Of a stretch of 64,000 nucleotides of DNA, positions 19,097 through 27,009 are shown piece after piece; the first letter of the stretch is position 1, and each line of letters starts with the position of its first letter. Source of the DNA: Cellulosimicrobium funkei (GTDB lineage Bacteria > Actinomycetota > Actinomycetes > Actinomycetales > Cellulomonadaceae); assembly GCF_004519295.1 (NCBI RefSeq), contig NZ_SOZH01000007.1:124001-188000 (forward strand). The letters run 5' to 3'. Made by a program: the position numbers and the translations under genes. Under the pieces are notes generated by a model. The model worked only from the letters and a program-made list of their open reading frames with translations, was not told where the DNA came from and searched no databases.

Positions 19097-19696
19097 TCAG
19101 GGCAGGGTGGACCGCACGGCGCGGCGCGCGCTGTCGAGCACGGTGCGCAGCGTGTCGACCGTCAGCTCGGGCACGCCGCCGGTCGCGTCCGCCCGGCGCA
19201 GGTCCGCGCGGAGCTCGTCGCGGAAGCGCTGCAGCACGGCCTCCGCCTCGGCACGGCGCGCGGTCGACTCGCGACACCGGGTGTCGTGCTCGCCGTCGCG
19301 CGGGCGGGCGCGCGCCGTCTGGGCGGCGGCGGCGAGCTCGGCGCGCAGGCCCCGCAGCGAGCCCTGCACGTCGGCGCGCAGCGCCTCGGCGCGCTGGCGC
19401 ACCGTCTCGGCGATGCCGTGCTCGAGCGCCGCGACGTCCGCGCGCCGCGCCTCGATCTCGGCGCGCCCCGCGGGGGTCAGCTCGTACGTCGTCTTGCGCC
19501 CGTCGGCGCTGCGGTGGACCAGGCCCTCGTCCTCGAGCCGCGCGAGGCGCGGGTAGATCGTCCCGGCGCTCGGGCGGTAGGTGCCCCCGAACCGCTCGGA
19601 GAGCTCGGTGATGAGCTCGTACCCGTGCTTGGGCCCGGACGCGAGGAGCGCGAGCAGGTAGAGCCGGAGCTGGCCGTGGGCGAAGACGGTGGCCAT
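19097..19696 (-). CDS. PadR-family transcriptional regulator
   Basis: 199 residues. The N-terminal winged helix carries the PadR pattern: LRLYLLALL, GPKHGYELI, GTIYPRLARLEDEGLV, and the wing TTYELTPAGR. A longer than usual Ala/Arg/Glu-rich helical C-terminus (about residues 85-199) should mediate dimerisation and possibly ligand sensing. Its ATG overlaps the stop of the upstream DUF4097 gene (TGATG). It probably represses its own operon through the twin GATATATC palindromes upstream; this assignment rests on proximity and symmetry. Confidence 0.93.
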   Translation of the reverse strand: MATVFAHGQLRLYLLALLASGPKHGYELITELSERFGGTYRPSAGTIYPRLARLEDEGLVHRSADGRKTTYELTPAGRAEIEARRADVAALEHGIAETVRQRAEALRADVQGSLRGLRAELAAAAQTARARPRDGEHDTRCRESTARRAEAEAVLQRFRDELRADLRRADATGGVPELTVDTLRTVLDSARRAVRSTLP

Positions 19697-20625
19697 CAGC
19701 GGTCCACCGGGCCGCTCGCGGGGGCCGGTCGCCCGGCGGGAGCACCGGGGCTGCCCCACGCCGGGGCGTCCGGGGCCGCGTCCTGCACCGGGGGCGCGTC
19801 GGCCGGGGCGGACGACGTCCCGGACGTCCCCCGCAGCACGGTGACGTCGCCCGAGACGGCCGAGACGCGGACGGGCGCGCCCGCGCCGAGCCGCGCCGCG
19901 CGGCGGAAGGACCGCGCGGACCCGCGCTGCTCCTCACCGTCGACGACGAGCCGGCCGCTGAGGCAGCGGACGGCGTAGTCCATCGCGTCCGGGTCGGGCA
20001 GGCGCACGAGCACGTCGGCGGAGACGGCGCTCACCGTGATCTCGTCCGGCGTCGTGCGCGTGTCCACGGTCACGGAGCCGGAGACCGAGTCGAGCCGCAG
20101 CGAGCGCAGGGCACCCGTCGCGGTGAGGCCGCCGGAGACGGACTCCATCCGGACCGGGCCGTCGTGCTCGCTCGCGGCGACCTCGCCGGAGACGGTGTCG
20201 ACGCGCAGCGGGCCGCGCGTCCGGCTCGTCATGACGGCGCCGGACACGGTCGCGAGCCGCACGCCCTCGCAGGCTCCCGCGACGAGCGCCTCGCCCTGCA
20301 CGGTCGCGACCTCGACCTGCGCGCCCGCCGGGACGGCGACGTGGACCTCCGCGGCGTCCTTGCCGGTGTACGTGCGGAAGCGCTCGAGGAAGCCCTTCCA
20401 GCCCGCCTCGAACGGGCCGTAGCCCACCCGGAGCGTCGTCCCGTCGAGCCGCACCTCGAGCGCGCGCCCGCTCACCGAGTGCACCTCGACGCGCGCGTCG
20501 GTCCGTGCCGGGTCCTCGTGCGCGACGACGTCGATGCGCCCGCCGATCATCGTCGCGTCGAGTCGGCGCACGAGCGCGAGGTCGATGGCCTGCGGACCGG
20601 TGAGGGTCCAGAGCTCCTGCGTCAT
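19696..20625 (-). CDS. DUF4097-type beta-repeat protein (first gene of the PadR operon)
   Basis: 309 residues. A short N-terminal domain is followed by strand repeats: VHSVSGRALEV, LATVSGAVMT, VDTVSGEVAA, MESVSGGLTA, LDSVSGSVTV, VSAVSADVLV, and VSAVSGDVTV near residue 255. A Pro/Ala-rich tail of about 45 residues follows. Predicted cytoplasmic solenoid of unknown function. The two DUF4097 proteins flank the PadR gene in one operon, so they could be sensors, partners or effectors in the same response. The ATG at 20625 has only a weak AGGA-type site upstream. The twin operators lie 60-100 bp upstream. Confidence 0.88.
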   Translation of the reverse strand: MTQELWTLTGPQAIDLALVRRLDATMIGGRIDVVAHEDPARTDARVEVHSVSGRALEVRLDGTTLRVGYGPFEAGWKGFLERFRTYTGKDAAEVHVAVPAGAQVEVATVQGEALVAGACEGVRLATVSGAVMTSRTRGPLRVDTVSGEVAASEHDGPVRMESVSGGLTATGALRSLRLDSVSGSVTVDTRTTPDEITVSAVSADVLVRLPDPDAMDYAVRCLSGRLVVDGEEQRGSARSFRRAARLGAGAPVRVSAVSGDVTVLRGTSGTSSAPADAPPVQDAAPDAPAWGSPGAPAGRPAPASGPVDR

Positions 20626-20685
20626 CCCGCGCTCCGTCCTGGTCGCCGCGCGCGCCGGGTCGACCAGGACGGCCGGGCAGGCACT

Positions 20686-20723
20686 CGCGATATATCTCGT
20701 TCCGCCAGACACGATATATCGCG
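20686..20723. promoter_or_regulatory. Twin palindromic operator for the PadR operon
   Basis: Two copies of the palindrome GATATATC (20689-20696 and 20713-20720), 24 bp centre to centre. They sit inside a larger inverted repeat, with outer arms 20686-20700 and 20709-20723 starting and ending CGCG. It is a strikingly AT-rich patch in this GC background and overlaps the expected promoter of the minus-strand operon. Confidence 0.65.
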
Positions 20724-20857
20724 TGCTCGACCGTGACAAGGGGTCGCGTGTGGGACCATGGGAGACGGACTGGACACGCCGAGACCGGTCGTTCCACGTC
20801 GACACCCGTCGAGAACCGCCGAGACCGGCAGCACTCCCCGACCGTCAGGAGAACACC

Positions 20858-20932
20858 ATGAGCAAGCGCGGACGCAAGCGTCGCAGCCGCAAGGGCAACG
20901 CCGCGAACCACGGCAAGCGCCCCAACGCCTGA
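20858..20932 (+). CDS. Ribosomal micro-protein bL37 (24 residues)
   Basis: The protein begins MSKRGRKRRSRKG and ends NHGKRPNA. It is extremely basic and matches my memory of bL37, a 24-residue subunit described in mycobacterial 70S structures and confined to Actinobacteria. There it sits in the large subunit near rRNA. AGGAG precedes the ATG at ideal spacing and a perfect 17-bp terminator follows 33 nt after the stop, so it is a complete monocistronic gene. It is small enough to be missed by automatic calling. Confidence 0.85.
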   Translation: MSKRGRKRRSRKGNAANHGKRPNA

Positions 20933-20964
20933 GACGGCGCAGCCCCCGCGAGGGGGAGCACGGA

Positions 20965-21001
20965 AGAGGGCCCGGACCGACGTCGTCGGTCCGGGCCCTC
21001 T
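20965..21001. terminator. Bidirectional terminator between bL37 and rsrA
   Basis: Perfect 17-bp stem (20965-20981 and 20985-21001) with a GTC loop. It serves the convergent bL37 gene and the sigR-rsrA operon. Confidence 0.88.
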
Positions 21002-21042
21002 CTCGTGCGCGCGGGCCCCAGGGGCTGGCCCCCGGACCCGGG

Positions 21043-21378
21043 TCAGCGGGTCTCGACGACCGTCGTCGTCGTGACCATCACGGTGAGCTGCGTGTGGATG
21101 CGCTCCCGCAGCCCCGCCGGCGCCTTCTCGTGGCACGAGCGGCGCACGAGCTGCTTGACGAGCTCCTCGACGCTCAGCTCGGCCAGGCACGGCGAGCAGT
21201 GCGCGACGTGCTGGCGCATGCGCAGCTCGTCGTCGGGCGTCATCTCGGAGTCCAGGTACTCGTACAGGTGCGTGAGCGCGTGCTCGCACTCGGACTCGCC
21301 CGCGGTCGAGTGCGGGATCGGGGTCACCGGCTCCTCGACCGGACCCCGTCCGGGCTCACGGGTCTCTGACGTGCTCAC
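21043..21378 (-). CDS. rsrA: Zinc-binding anti-sigma factor of the RsrA/RshA type
   Basis: 111 residues; binds and silences SigR under reducing conditions and releases it when its thiols are oxidised. Seen: the ZAS motif HVAHCSPC (HxxxCxxC), another Cys in [14 protein letters not shown] and one in RRSCHEK. These positions match the redox and zinc ligands of the family. The start is a GTG overlapping the sigR stop as GTGA, so anti-sigma synthesis is coupled to sigma synthesis. GGAGGTGAG precedes it. Confidence 0.93.
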   Translation of the reverse strand: MSTSETREPGRGPVEEPVTPIPHSTAGESECEHALTHLYEYLDSEMTPDDELRMRQHVAHCSPCLAELSVEELVKQLVRRSCHEKAPAGLRERIHTQLTVMVTTTTVVETR

Positions 21379-22106
21379 GACTCACCTCCGGGGCTCTTCG
21401 CGCCCACCAGTCCTCGCCTCGCGGCGTAGTCGGCCAGCAGCTCGCGCAGCTGGCGCCTGCCTCGGTGCAGGCGGGACATGACCGTGCCGATCGGTGTCCC
21501 CATGATCTCCGCGATCTCCTTGTACGGGAAGCCCTCGACGTCGGCGTAGTACACGACCATGCGCCGGTCCTCGGGGAGCTCCTGGAGCGCGCGCTTGACG
21601 TCCGAGTCCGGCAGGCGGTCGAGCGCCTCCGCCTCGGCCGAGCGCAGGCCCTGCGACGTGTGCGACGCCGCGCGCGCGATCTGCCAGTCCTCGACGTCGT
21701 CCGTCTGCGCCTGCTGCGGCTCGCGCTGCTTCTTGCGGTACGTGTTGATGAACGTGTTCGTGAGGATCCGGTACAGCCACGCCTTGAGGTTCGTGCCCGG
21801 GCGGTACTGGTGGAACGCCGCGAACGCCTTCGCGAACGTCTCCTGCACCAGGTCCTCGGCGTCCGAGGGGTTGCGCGTCATCCGCAGCGCGGCGGAGTAC
21901 AGCTGGTCGAGGTACTGCAGGGCGTCCCGCTCGAACCGGGCGGCGCGCGCGGCGTCGCTCTCGGCCTCCGGGGCCCGGTTCGTGTCCTCGGCGTCCGTCG
22001 CGTCGGCGGGCAGCGTCGTGCCGGCGGGCGCACCGTCGTCCGGCGTCGTTCCCGACGTCGTCGCAGGGCTGCCGGAGACGTCGCTGCCGGAGATTCGCTC
22101 TGTCAT
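21375..22106 (-). CDS. sigR: ECF sigma factor SigR/SigH (thiol-oxidative and heat stress)
   Basis: 243 residues from the ATG at 22106: an acidic, disordered N-terminus of about 45 residues, sigma region 2 ([26 protein letters not shown], with the -10 reading helix [14 protein letters not shown]), then region 4 ([45 protein letters not shown]). I break these motifs only to mark positions: region 2 near residues 70-135, region 4 near 180-235. The proximal ATG has TAGGCT 8 nt upstream (22115-22120), a leaderless house-keeping start. A distal SigR-type promoter would give a longer protein; see the separate entry. Confidence 0.94.
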   Translation of the reverse strand: MTERISGSDVSGSPATTSGTTPDDGAPAGTTLPADATDAEDTNRAPEAESDAARAARFERDALQYLDQLYSAALRMTRNPSDAEDLVQETFAKAFAAFHQYRPGTNLKAWLYRILTNTFINTYRKKQREPQQAQTDDVEDWQIARAASHTSQGLRSAEAEALDRLPDSDVKRALQELPEDRRMVVYYADVEGFPYKEIAEIMGTPIGTVMSRLHRGRRQLRELLADYAARRGLVGAKSPGGES

Positions 22107-22280
22107 CAACAACGAGCCTAGTCCCCCGTTCGTCTGGGTGTTCGATGAGGCGTCCCGCGCACGGCCCGGCACCGACCACGCGGCGGCGAACGCGGCGTCC
22201 GGCGCCGGAGACCCCGGGGTCGGCGACGCGACCCGGGCGGCGGGTGCAGGAGTCTGGAGCAGGGCGGTCACGAGGGGTGC

Positions 22281-22306
22281 AACCCGCGAGCGCCCCCGGG
22301 CATTCC
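22281..22306 (-). promoter_or_regulatory. SigR-dependent autoregulatory promoter with an upstream in-frame GTG
   Basis: On the minus strand GGAAT (22306-22302), an 18-nt spacer, then GTT (22283-22281): the SigR consensus. An in-frame GTG at 22271-22269 lies 9 nt past GTT, about where transcription would begin, and would extend SigR by 55 residues. The rest of the 22107-22419 gap, about 110 bp toward the DoxX-like gene, shows nothing else I recognise. Confidence 0.7.
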
Positions 22307-22419
22307 CGGCCCGGGCACCGCCGCGGGTGGCGCCGTCCCGGGGGGCGCGGCAGGCTGGGACCCACCGGAGGACGCCCGCCCAGGGCACCGGCGAGTCACC
22401 AGCGATGAGGAGAGAACCG

Positions 22420-23046
22420 ATGCTGCTGCGTCACCTCGCGAGGCCCATGCTGGCCTCGTGGTTCGTCTACGACGGGGTCCAGGCCGCGCTCAAGCCGGCG
22501 GAGCACGTGCGGGCCGCGCGCGCGGGCGTCGAGCTCGTCGAGAAGCGCGTCGGCATCGAGGCCACCCTGAGCGAGCGGCAGGTGACGACGCTCGTCCGCG
22601 CCCACGGCGCGGCGACGGCGGTCGCGGGCCTGTGCCTCGCCGTCGGCAAGGCGCCCCGGACCGCCGCGCTCACGCTCGCCGCGCTCACGGTCCCGCTCGC
22701 CGTCGTCAACCAGCCGTTCACGGGCGGCGAGGCCACGCGCACCGAGCGGACGCGGAAGTTCGTCGCGAACGTCGGGGCGATCGGGGCCGCGCTCATCGCG
22801 GGCGCCGACTACGAGGGCCGCCCGGGCGTCCAGTGGCGTCTCGAGCGGGCGCGGCACGACCTCGCGCTCGCCAAGCAGGCGAAGCAGGAGGCCGTCGTCG
22901 CGGGAGCGAAGAGCACGGCGAAGGACGTGTCGCGCTCGGCTCGCCGCGCCGCGAAGGCCGCCCAGGACGCCGCGCAGCACGCCGCGAGCAGCACCGCGGG
23001 CGCCGTGCACGACGCCGGGGCCGCCGTCCGCGCCAAGGTCGCCTGA
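22420..23046 (+). CDS. DoxX-family membrane protein with a helical Ala/Lys-rich tail
   Basis: 208 residues. The first 125 fit Dox[13 protein letters not shown] near the start, hydrophobic segments around residues 60-90 and 112-125, and [11 protein letters not shown]. DoxX proteins are small four-helix membrane proteins tied in some actinobacteria to thiol or oxidative-stress complexes, which suits the position next to sigR. The last 70 residues are charged and Ala-rich ([20 protein letters not shown]), probably one long amphipathic helix. The start at 22420 is chosen for the AGGAGAG 6 nt upstream; an ATG at 22405 precedes that site. Confidence 0.82.
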   Translation: MLLRHLARPMLASWFVYDGVQAALKPAEHVRAARAGVELVEKRVGIEATLSERQVTTLVRAHGAATAVAGLCLAVGKAPRTAALTLAALTVPLAVVNQPFTGGEATRTERTRKFVANVGAIGAALIAGADYEGRPGVQWRLERARHDLALAKQAKQEAVVAGAKSTAKDVSRSARRAAKAAQDAAQHAASSTAGAVHDAGAAVRAKVA

Positions 23047-23132
23047 CGCGTCGCACCGCACGGCCGCGCCCGTCCGCCGGCCGCGCCCGTCCGCCGGGCG
23101 GGACCGGCCGCCGTCGGGCGGCTACGCTCCAC

Positions 23133-23138
23133 TAGCCT
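23133..23138 (+). promoter_or_regulatory. -10 box of a probable leaderless aroA promoter
   Basis: TAGCCT, 7 nt before the ATG of aroA; no Shine-Dalgarno sequence. Confidence 0.55.
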
Positions 23139-23145
23139 GGACGCC

Positions 23146-24495
23146 ATGACGACGCAGCCCCCCGCGCCCACCGACGCACCGTCCCCCGCCCCGGCCGACG
23201 CCTGGGTCGCGCCCACGGCGCGCGGGCCGCTCGACGCGACGGTCGAGGTCCCGGGGTCGAAGTCGCTGACGAACCGGCTGCTCGTGCTCGCGGCGCTCGC
23301 CGACGGCCCCGGGACGCTGCGCGGCGCGCTGCGCAGCCGCGACGCCGACCTCATGATCGCGGCGCTGCGCGCGCTGGGCGTGGGGATCGAGGAGGGCGCG
23401 TCGCCGACCGAGCTGCACGTGACACCCGGCGCCCTGCGCGGACCGGTCGACGTCGACTGCGGCCTCGCCGGGACGGTCATGCGCTTCCTCCCGCCGGTCG
23501 CGGCGCTGGCGGACGGCGCGGTGCGGTTCGACGGCGACGAGGGCGCGCGGGTGCGGCCCATGGGCCCGGTCGTGGCGGCGCTCAGCGCGCTGGACGTCCC
23601 GGTCGCGGGCGACGACGGCGGCAGCCTGCCCACGACCCTCCCGTTCACCGTGCGCGGGCGCGGCCGGGTCCGGGGCGGGTCCGTCGACATCGACGCGTCG
23701 GCGTCGAGCCAGTTCGTCTCCGGGCTGCTCCTCGCGGCGGCGCGCTACGACCAGGGCCTCACGGTCCGGCACGTCGGGCACACGCTGCCGAGCATGCCCC
23801 ACATCGAGATGACGGTGGAGGTCCTGCGGGAGGTCGGGGTCGTCGTCGACGACTCGCGCCCGGCGATCTGGCGCGTCGAGCCGGGACCGATCGCGGCGCG
23901 CGACGTGCAGGTCGAGCCCGACCTGTCGAACGCCGCGCCGTTCCTCGCGGCCGCGCTCGTCGCCGGGGGCACCGTGCGCGTCACGGGCTGGCCGACGGCG
24001 ACCACGCAGCCCGGCGCGATGGTCCCCGAGCTGCTCGAGACCATGGGCGCCACGTCGTCCCTCGACGGCGACGTGCTCACCGTGACGGGCACGGGCGAGG
24101 TGCGCGGCGTCGACGTGGACCTCCACGCCGCCGGCGAGCTCGCCCCCACGATCGCCGCGCTCGCGGCCCTCGCCGACGGGCCCAGCCGCCTGCGCGGCAT
24201 CGCGCACCTGCGCGGGCACGAGACCGACCGCCTGGCCGCGCTCGCGGCCGAGATCACGCGCCTCGGCGGGCAGGCCGAGGAGACGCGCGACGGGCTCGTC
24301 GTCACGCCGCGCCCCCTGCACGGCGCCGTCTTCCGCACCTACCACGACCACCGCATGGCGACCTCGGCCGCCGTGATCGGGCTGCGCGTGCCGGGCGTCG
24401 GCGTCGAGAACGTCGCGACGACGGCCAAGACGCTCCCCGGCTTCGCGGGCATGTGGGAGCGGATGCTCGGCGGCTCGGGGGCGGCGGCCCGCTGA
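23146..24495 (+). CDS. aroA: 3-phosphoshikimate 1-carboxyvinyltransferase (EPSP synthase)
   Basis: Joins shikimate-3-phosphate and PEP in the shikimate pathway. 449 residues in the two-domain inside-out barrel. Seen: [11 protein letters not shown] near residue 38 (S3P site), [11 protein letters not shown] in place of the usual GNAGTxMR loop, [29 protein letters not shown] and the C-terminal [13 protein letters not shown]. The Asn-to-Leu change in the GNAGT loop is, as I recall, common in actinobacterial enzymes. The stop overlaps the rsgA start by one base (TGATG). It is the first gene of the aroA-rsgA pair, followed by hisN. Confidence 0.96.
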   Translation: MTTQPPAPTDAPSPAPADAWVAPTARGPLDATVEVPGSKSLTNRLLVLAALADGPGTLRGALRSRDADLMIAALRALGVGIEEGASPTELHVTPGALRGPVDVDCGLAGTVMRFLPPVAALADGAVRFDGDEGARVRPMGPVVAALSALDVPVAGDDGGSLPTTLPFTVRGRGRVRGGSVDIDASASSQFVSGLLLAAARYDQGLTVRHVGHTLPSMPHIEMTVEVLREVGVVVDDSRPAIWRVEPGPIAARDVQVEPDLSNAAPFLAAALVAGGTVRVTGWPTATTQPGAMVPELLETMGATSSLDGDVLTVTGTGEVRGVDVDLHAAGELAPTIAALAALADGPSRLRGIAHLRGHETDRLAALAAEITRLGGQAEETRDGLVVTPRPLHGAVFRTYHDHRMATSAAVIGLRVPGVGVENVATTAKTLPGFAGMWERMLGGSGAAAR

Positions 24496-25562
24496 TGGCC
24501 CGCGTCCCGGACGAGTCCGACTTCCGCTCGCGCCCCGGCAAGCGCGGCAGCCGCCCGCGCACCAAGCAGCGCCCCGAGCACGCGGACGCGGTGACCGGGT
24601 TCGTCACGGGCGTGGACCGGGGCCGCTACACGCTGCTCGTGGGCGGGACCGACGACGGGACGGTCGTCGGCGCCGAGGACGAGCGCACCGTCCTCGCCAT
24701 GAAGGCGCGCGAGCTCGGGCGCACGCGGATCGTGTGCGGGGACCGCGTCGACCTCGTCGGCGACGTCACCGGGGACGACGGCTCGCTCGCGCGCATCGTC
24801 CGCATCCAGGAGCGGTCGTCGGTGCTGCGCCGCACCGCCGACGACACCGACCCGTACGAGCGCGTCATCGTCGCGAACGCGGACCAGCTCGTCGTCGTCA
24901 CCGCCCTCGCCGAGCCCGAGCCGCGCACCCGCATGATCGACCGGTGCGTCGTTGCCGCGTACGACGCCGGCATGGACGTCCTGCTGTGCCTCACCAAGGC
25001 GGACCTCGCCGACCCGGCGCCGCTGCGCGCGCTGTACGAGCCGCTCGGCGTCTCCGTCGTCGTCACGCGGCGCGCGCCCGACGGCCTCGCGCCGGACGGC
25101 TGGGCCATCGAGCCGCTCGACGCGGTCCGCGAGGCGCTGGCCGGGCGCACGTCGGTGTTCGTCGGGCACTCGGGCGTGGGGAAGTCGACGCTCGTCAACG
25201 CGCTCGTGCCCGACGCCCGGCGCGCGACGGGGCACGTCAACGACGTCACGGGGCGCGGCCGGCACACGTCGACGTCGGCGGTCGCGCTGCGCCTGCCGGG
25301 CGGCGGGTGGGTCATCGACACGCCCGGCGTGCGGTCGTTCGGGCTCGCGCACGTGCAGGTCGACCACCTGCTGCGCGCGTTCGAGGACCTCGACGCCGTC
25401 GCCGCCGCGTGCCCGCGCGGGTGCACCCACCTCGACGACGCGCCGGACTGCGCGCTCGACGACTGGGTGGCCGACTCCCCCGACGACGTCACCCGCGACG
25501 CCCGCGCGGCGCGGCTCGAGTCGTTCCGGCGTGTGCTCGCCTCGCGCACCGGCGCCGCCTGA
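24495..25562 (+). CDS. rsgA: Ribosome small-subunit biogenesis GTPase RsgA
   Basis: Circularly permuted GTPase that assists late 30S maturation. 355 residues. The basic N-terminal tail (RPGKRGSRPRTK) and an OB-fold come first, then the G motifs in permuted order: TKAD (G4) near residue 170, GHSGVGKST (G1) near residue 223, DTPG (G3) near residue 275. A C-terminal zinc site follows with CPRGC, a His two residues on and a final Cys (CALDDW region). The ATG overlaps the aroA stop, so it is translationally coupled. Confidence 0.96.
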   Translation: MARVPDESDFRSRPGKRGSRPRTKQRPEHADAVTGFVTGVDRGRYTLLVGGTDDGTVVGAEDERTVLAMKARELGRTRIVCGDRVDLVGDVTGDDGSLARIVRIQERSSVLRRTADDTDPYERVIVANADQLVVVTALAEPEPRTRMIDRCVVAAYDAGMDVLLCLTKADLADPAPLRALYEPLGVSVVVTRRAPDGLAPDGWAIEPLDAVREALAGRTSVFVGHSGVGKSTLVNALVPDARRATGHVNDVTGRGRHTSTSAVALRLPGGGWVIDTPGVRSFGLAHVQVDHLLRAFEDLDAVAAACPRGCTHLDDAPDCALDDWVADSPDDVTRDARAARLESFRRVLASRTGAA

Positions 25563-25607
25563 GCCCGCACCCCGCGCGGCGCCTCCCCCGGCCCGTGCGC
25601 GCACCGC

Positions 25608-25613
25608 TACGGT
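25608..25613 (+). promoter_or_regulatory. -10 box of a probable leaderless hisN promoter
   Basis: TACGGT, 7 nt before the ATG at 25621. Confidence 0.5.
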
Positions 25614-25620
25614 GTGAGCC

Positions 25621-26415
25621 ATGACGCCCCCCTCGACGCGCGGCTACGACGACGACCTGCGCCTCGCCCACGTGATCGCCGACCAGGTCGACGCCCACAC
25701 CCTGTCGCGCTTCAAGGCGCTCGACCTGCACGTCGAGTCCAAGCCCGACTCGACGCCCGTGAGCGACGCCGACCGGACGGCCGAGGAGATCATCCGCGGC
25801 CAGCTCGGCCGGGCCCGCGGCCGCGACGCGATCGTGGGCGAGGAGTACGGCGAGACGGGCCACGGCGCCCGCCGCTGGATCGTCGACCCGATCGACGGGA
25901 CGAAGAACTTCGTGCGCGGCGTCCCCGTGTGGGCCACGCTCATCGCGCTCGCCGACGGCGACGAGGTCGTCGTCGGGCTGGTGTCCGCGCCCGCGCTCGG
26001 CCGGCGCTGGTGGGCCTCGAAGGGCACCGGCGCGTGGACGGGCAAGTCGCTCGCCGCCGCGTCGCGCCTGCACGTCTCGGGCGTCTCGTCGTGGTCGGAC
26101 GCGTCGCTCGCCTACGCGTCGCTCGACGGCTGGGAGGAGCGCGGCAAGCTCGAGCCGTTCCTCGACCTCATGCGCGGCGCGTGGCGCACGCGCGGCTACG
26201 GCGACTTCTGGTCGTACATGCTCGTCGCCGAGGGCGCGGTCGACGCGGCCGCCGAGCCCGAGCTCGAGCTCTACGACATGGCGGCGCTCGTGCCGATCGT
26301 CACCGAGGCGGGCGGGCGGTTCACGTCGCTGGACGGCGCCGACGGCCCGTGGGGCGGCAACGCCCTCGCGACGAACGGCCTGCTGCACGACGAGGTGCTG
26401 GGCCGCCTGGGCTGA
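25621..26415 (+). CDS. hisN: Histidinol-phosphatase of the inositol-monophosphatase family
   Basis: 264 residues with the magnesium-dependent phosphatase fold. Seen: GEEYGETG with the metal-binding Glu near residue 78, WIVDPIDGTKNF with the DPIDGT metal site near residue 88, and ELYDMAALVPIVTEAGG near residue 220, the C-terminal Asp region. In Actinobacteria the HisN branch of this family supplies histidinol-phosphatase. Location right after aroA-rsgA supports that assignment, but inositol-monophosphatase activity cannot be excluded from sequence. Last gene of the plus-strand run. Confidence 0.88.
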   Translation: MTPPSTRGYDDDLRLAHVIADQVDAHTLSRFKALDLHVESKPDSTPVSDADRTAEEIIRGQLGRARGRDAIVGEEYGETGHGARRWIVDPIDGTKNFVRGVPVWATLIALADGDEVVVGLVSAPALGRRWWASKGTGAWTGKSLAAASRLHVSGVSSWSDASLAYASLDGWEERGKLEPFLDLMRGAWRTRGYGDFWSYMLVAEGAVDAAAEPELELYDMAALVPIVTEAGGRFTSLDGADGPWGGNALATNGLLHDEVLGRLG

Positions 26416-26474
26416 CGGGCCTCGTCACCCCAGGCGGCGTCCCAGGTTCGGTCTGCCCCGGGTTCGCCCCGGTC

Positions 26475-27005
26475 TCAGCCGCGCGGCACGTCCTTGAGCT
26501 CGGACCAGTCGTACCAGAGCAGGTCGCGCTCGCCCACGCGCTCGATGGCCGCGTCGAGCGCCGCGTCCGCATCGGGACCGTCGTCGTCCGCCGCGGCGAG
26601 CACGGCCTCGACGTCCGCGACCGCCTCCGGCTCGTCGACGTGCACGCACACGATCGCGACGTCGGGCACCGTGCGCAGCACCTCGACGGCGCTCGGGGCG
26701 GGCGCGTCCTCGTCGTCGGAGTCCTCGGCCCCCACGACCTGGACCGCGCCGTCGGGCACCTCGAGCGTGACGACGAGCCGCTGCCGCGGCGCGTCCGGGC
26801 GCGACGCGACGAGCGCGAGCGAGTCGTCCGCCGCCTCGAGCGCCGCCGCGTACTCGAGGCCCTCCTCGTCCTCGTCGGGCAGCGCACGCGTCAGCGCGGC
26901 GGTCACGGCGTGGGCGCCGCGCGGGGCGACGGTCCAGCGGGCGGCGTCGGCGGTCACGGTGACGGCGTCGAGCTCGTCGAGCGTCGCGGGGAGATAGATG
27001 CGCAT
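26475..27005 (-). CDS. DUF6912-type protein, function unknown
   Basis: 176 residues beginning MRIYLPATLDELDAV, a start I associate with DUF6912. The protein is strongly acidic, with a DEDEEG stretch near residue 45 and several Asp/Glu runs. It alternates short strands and helices with no membrane segment and ends WYDWSELKDVPRG. No catalytic motif is recognisable. It follows the CpaE-like gene on the same strand with a 4-bp gap, so it is probably in that operon. The ATG at 27005 has CACACT 6 nt upstream, which might also allow a leaderless internal transcript. Confidence 0.75.
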   Translation of the reverse strand: MRIYLPATLDELDAVTVTADAARWTVAPRGAHAVTAALTRALPDEDEEGLEYAAALEAADDSLALVASRPDAPRQRLVVTLEVPDGAVQVVGAEDSDDEDAPAPSAVEVLRTVPDVAIVCVHVDEPEAVADVEAVLAAADDDGPDADAALDAAIERVGERDLLWYDWSELKDVPRG

Positions 27006-27009
27006 GGGT

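Noticed and set aside
18243-20625. Genomic island for the PadR operon
   Set aside because: Base composition and codon use match neighbours, no tRNA, integrase or direct repeats flank it; only the operator is AT-rich.
22145-22408. Small plus-strand genes in the sigR/DoxX gap
   Set aside because: Pro/Arg-rich frames opposite the sigR leader; no start signals. The promoter and extension on the minus strand explain the region better.
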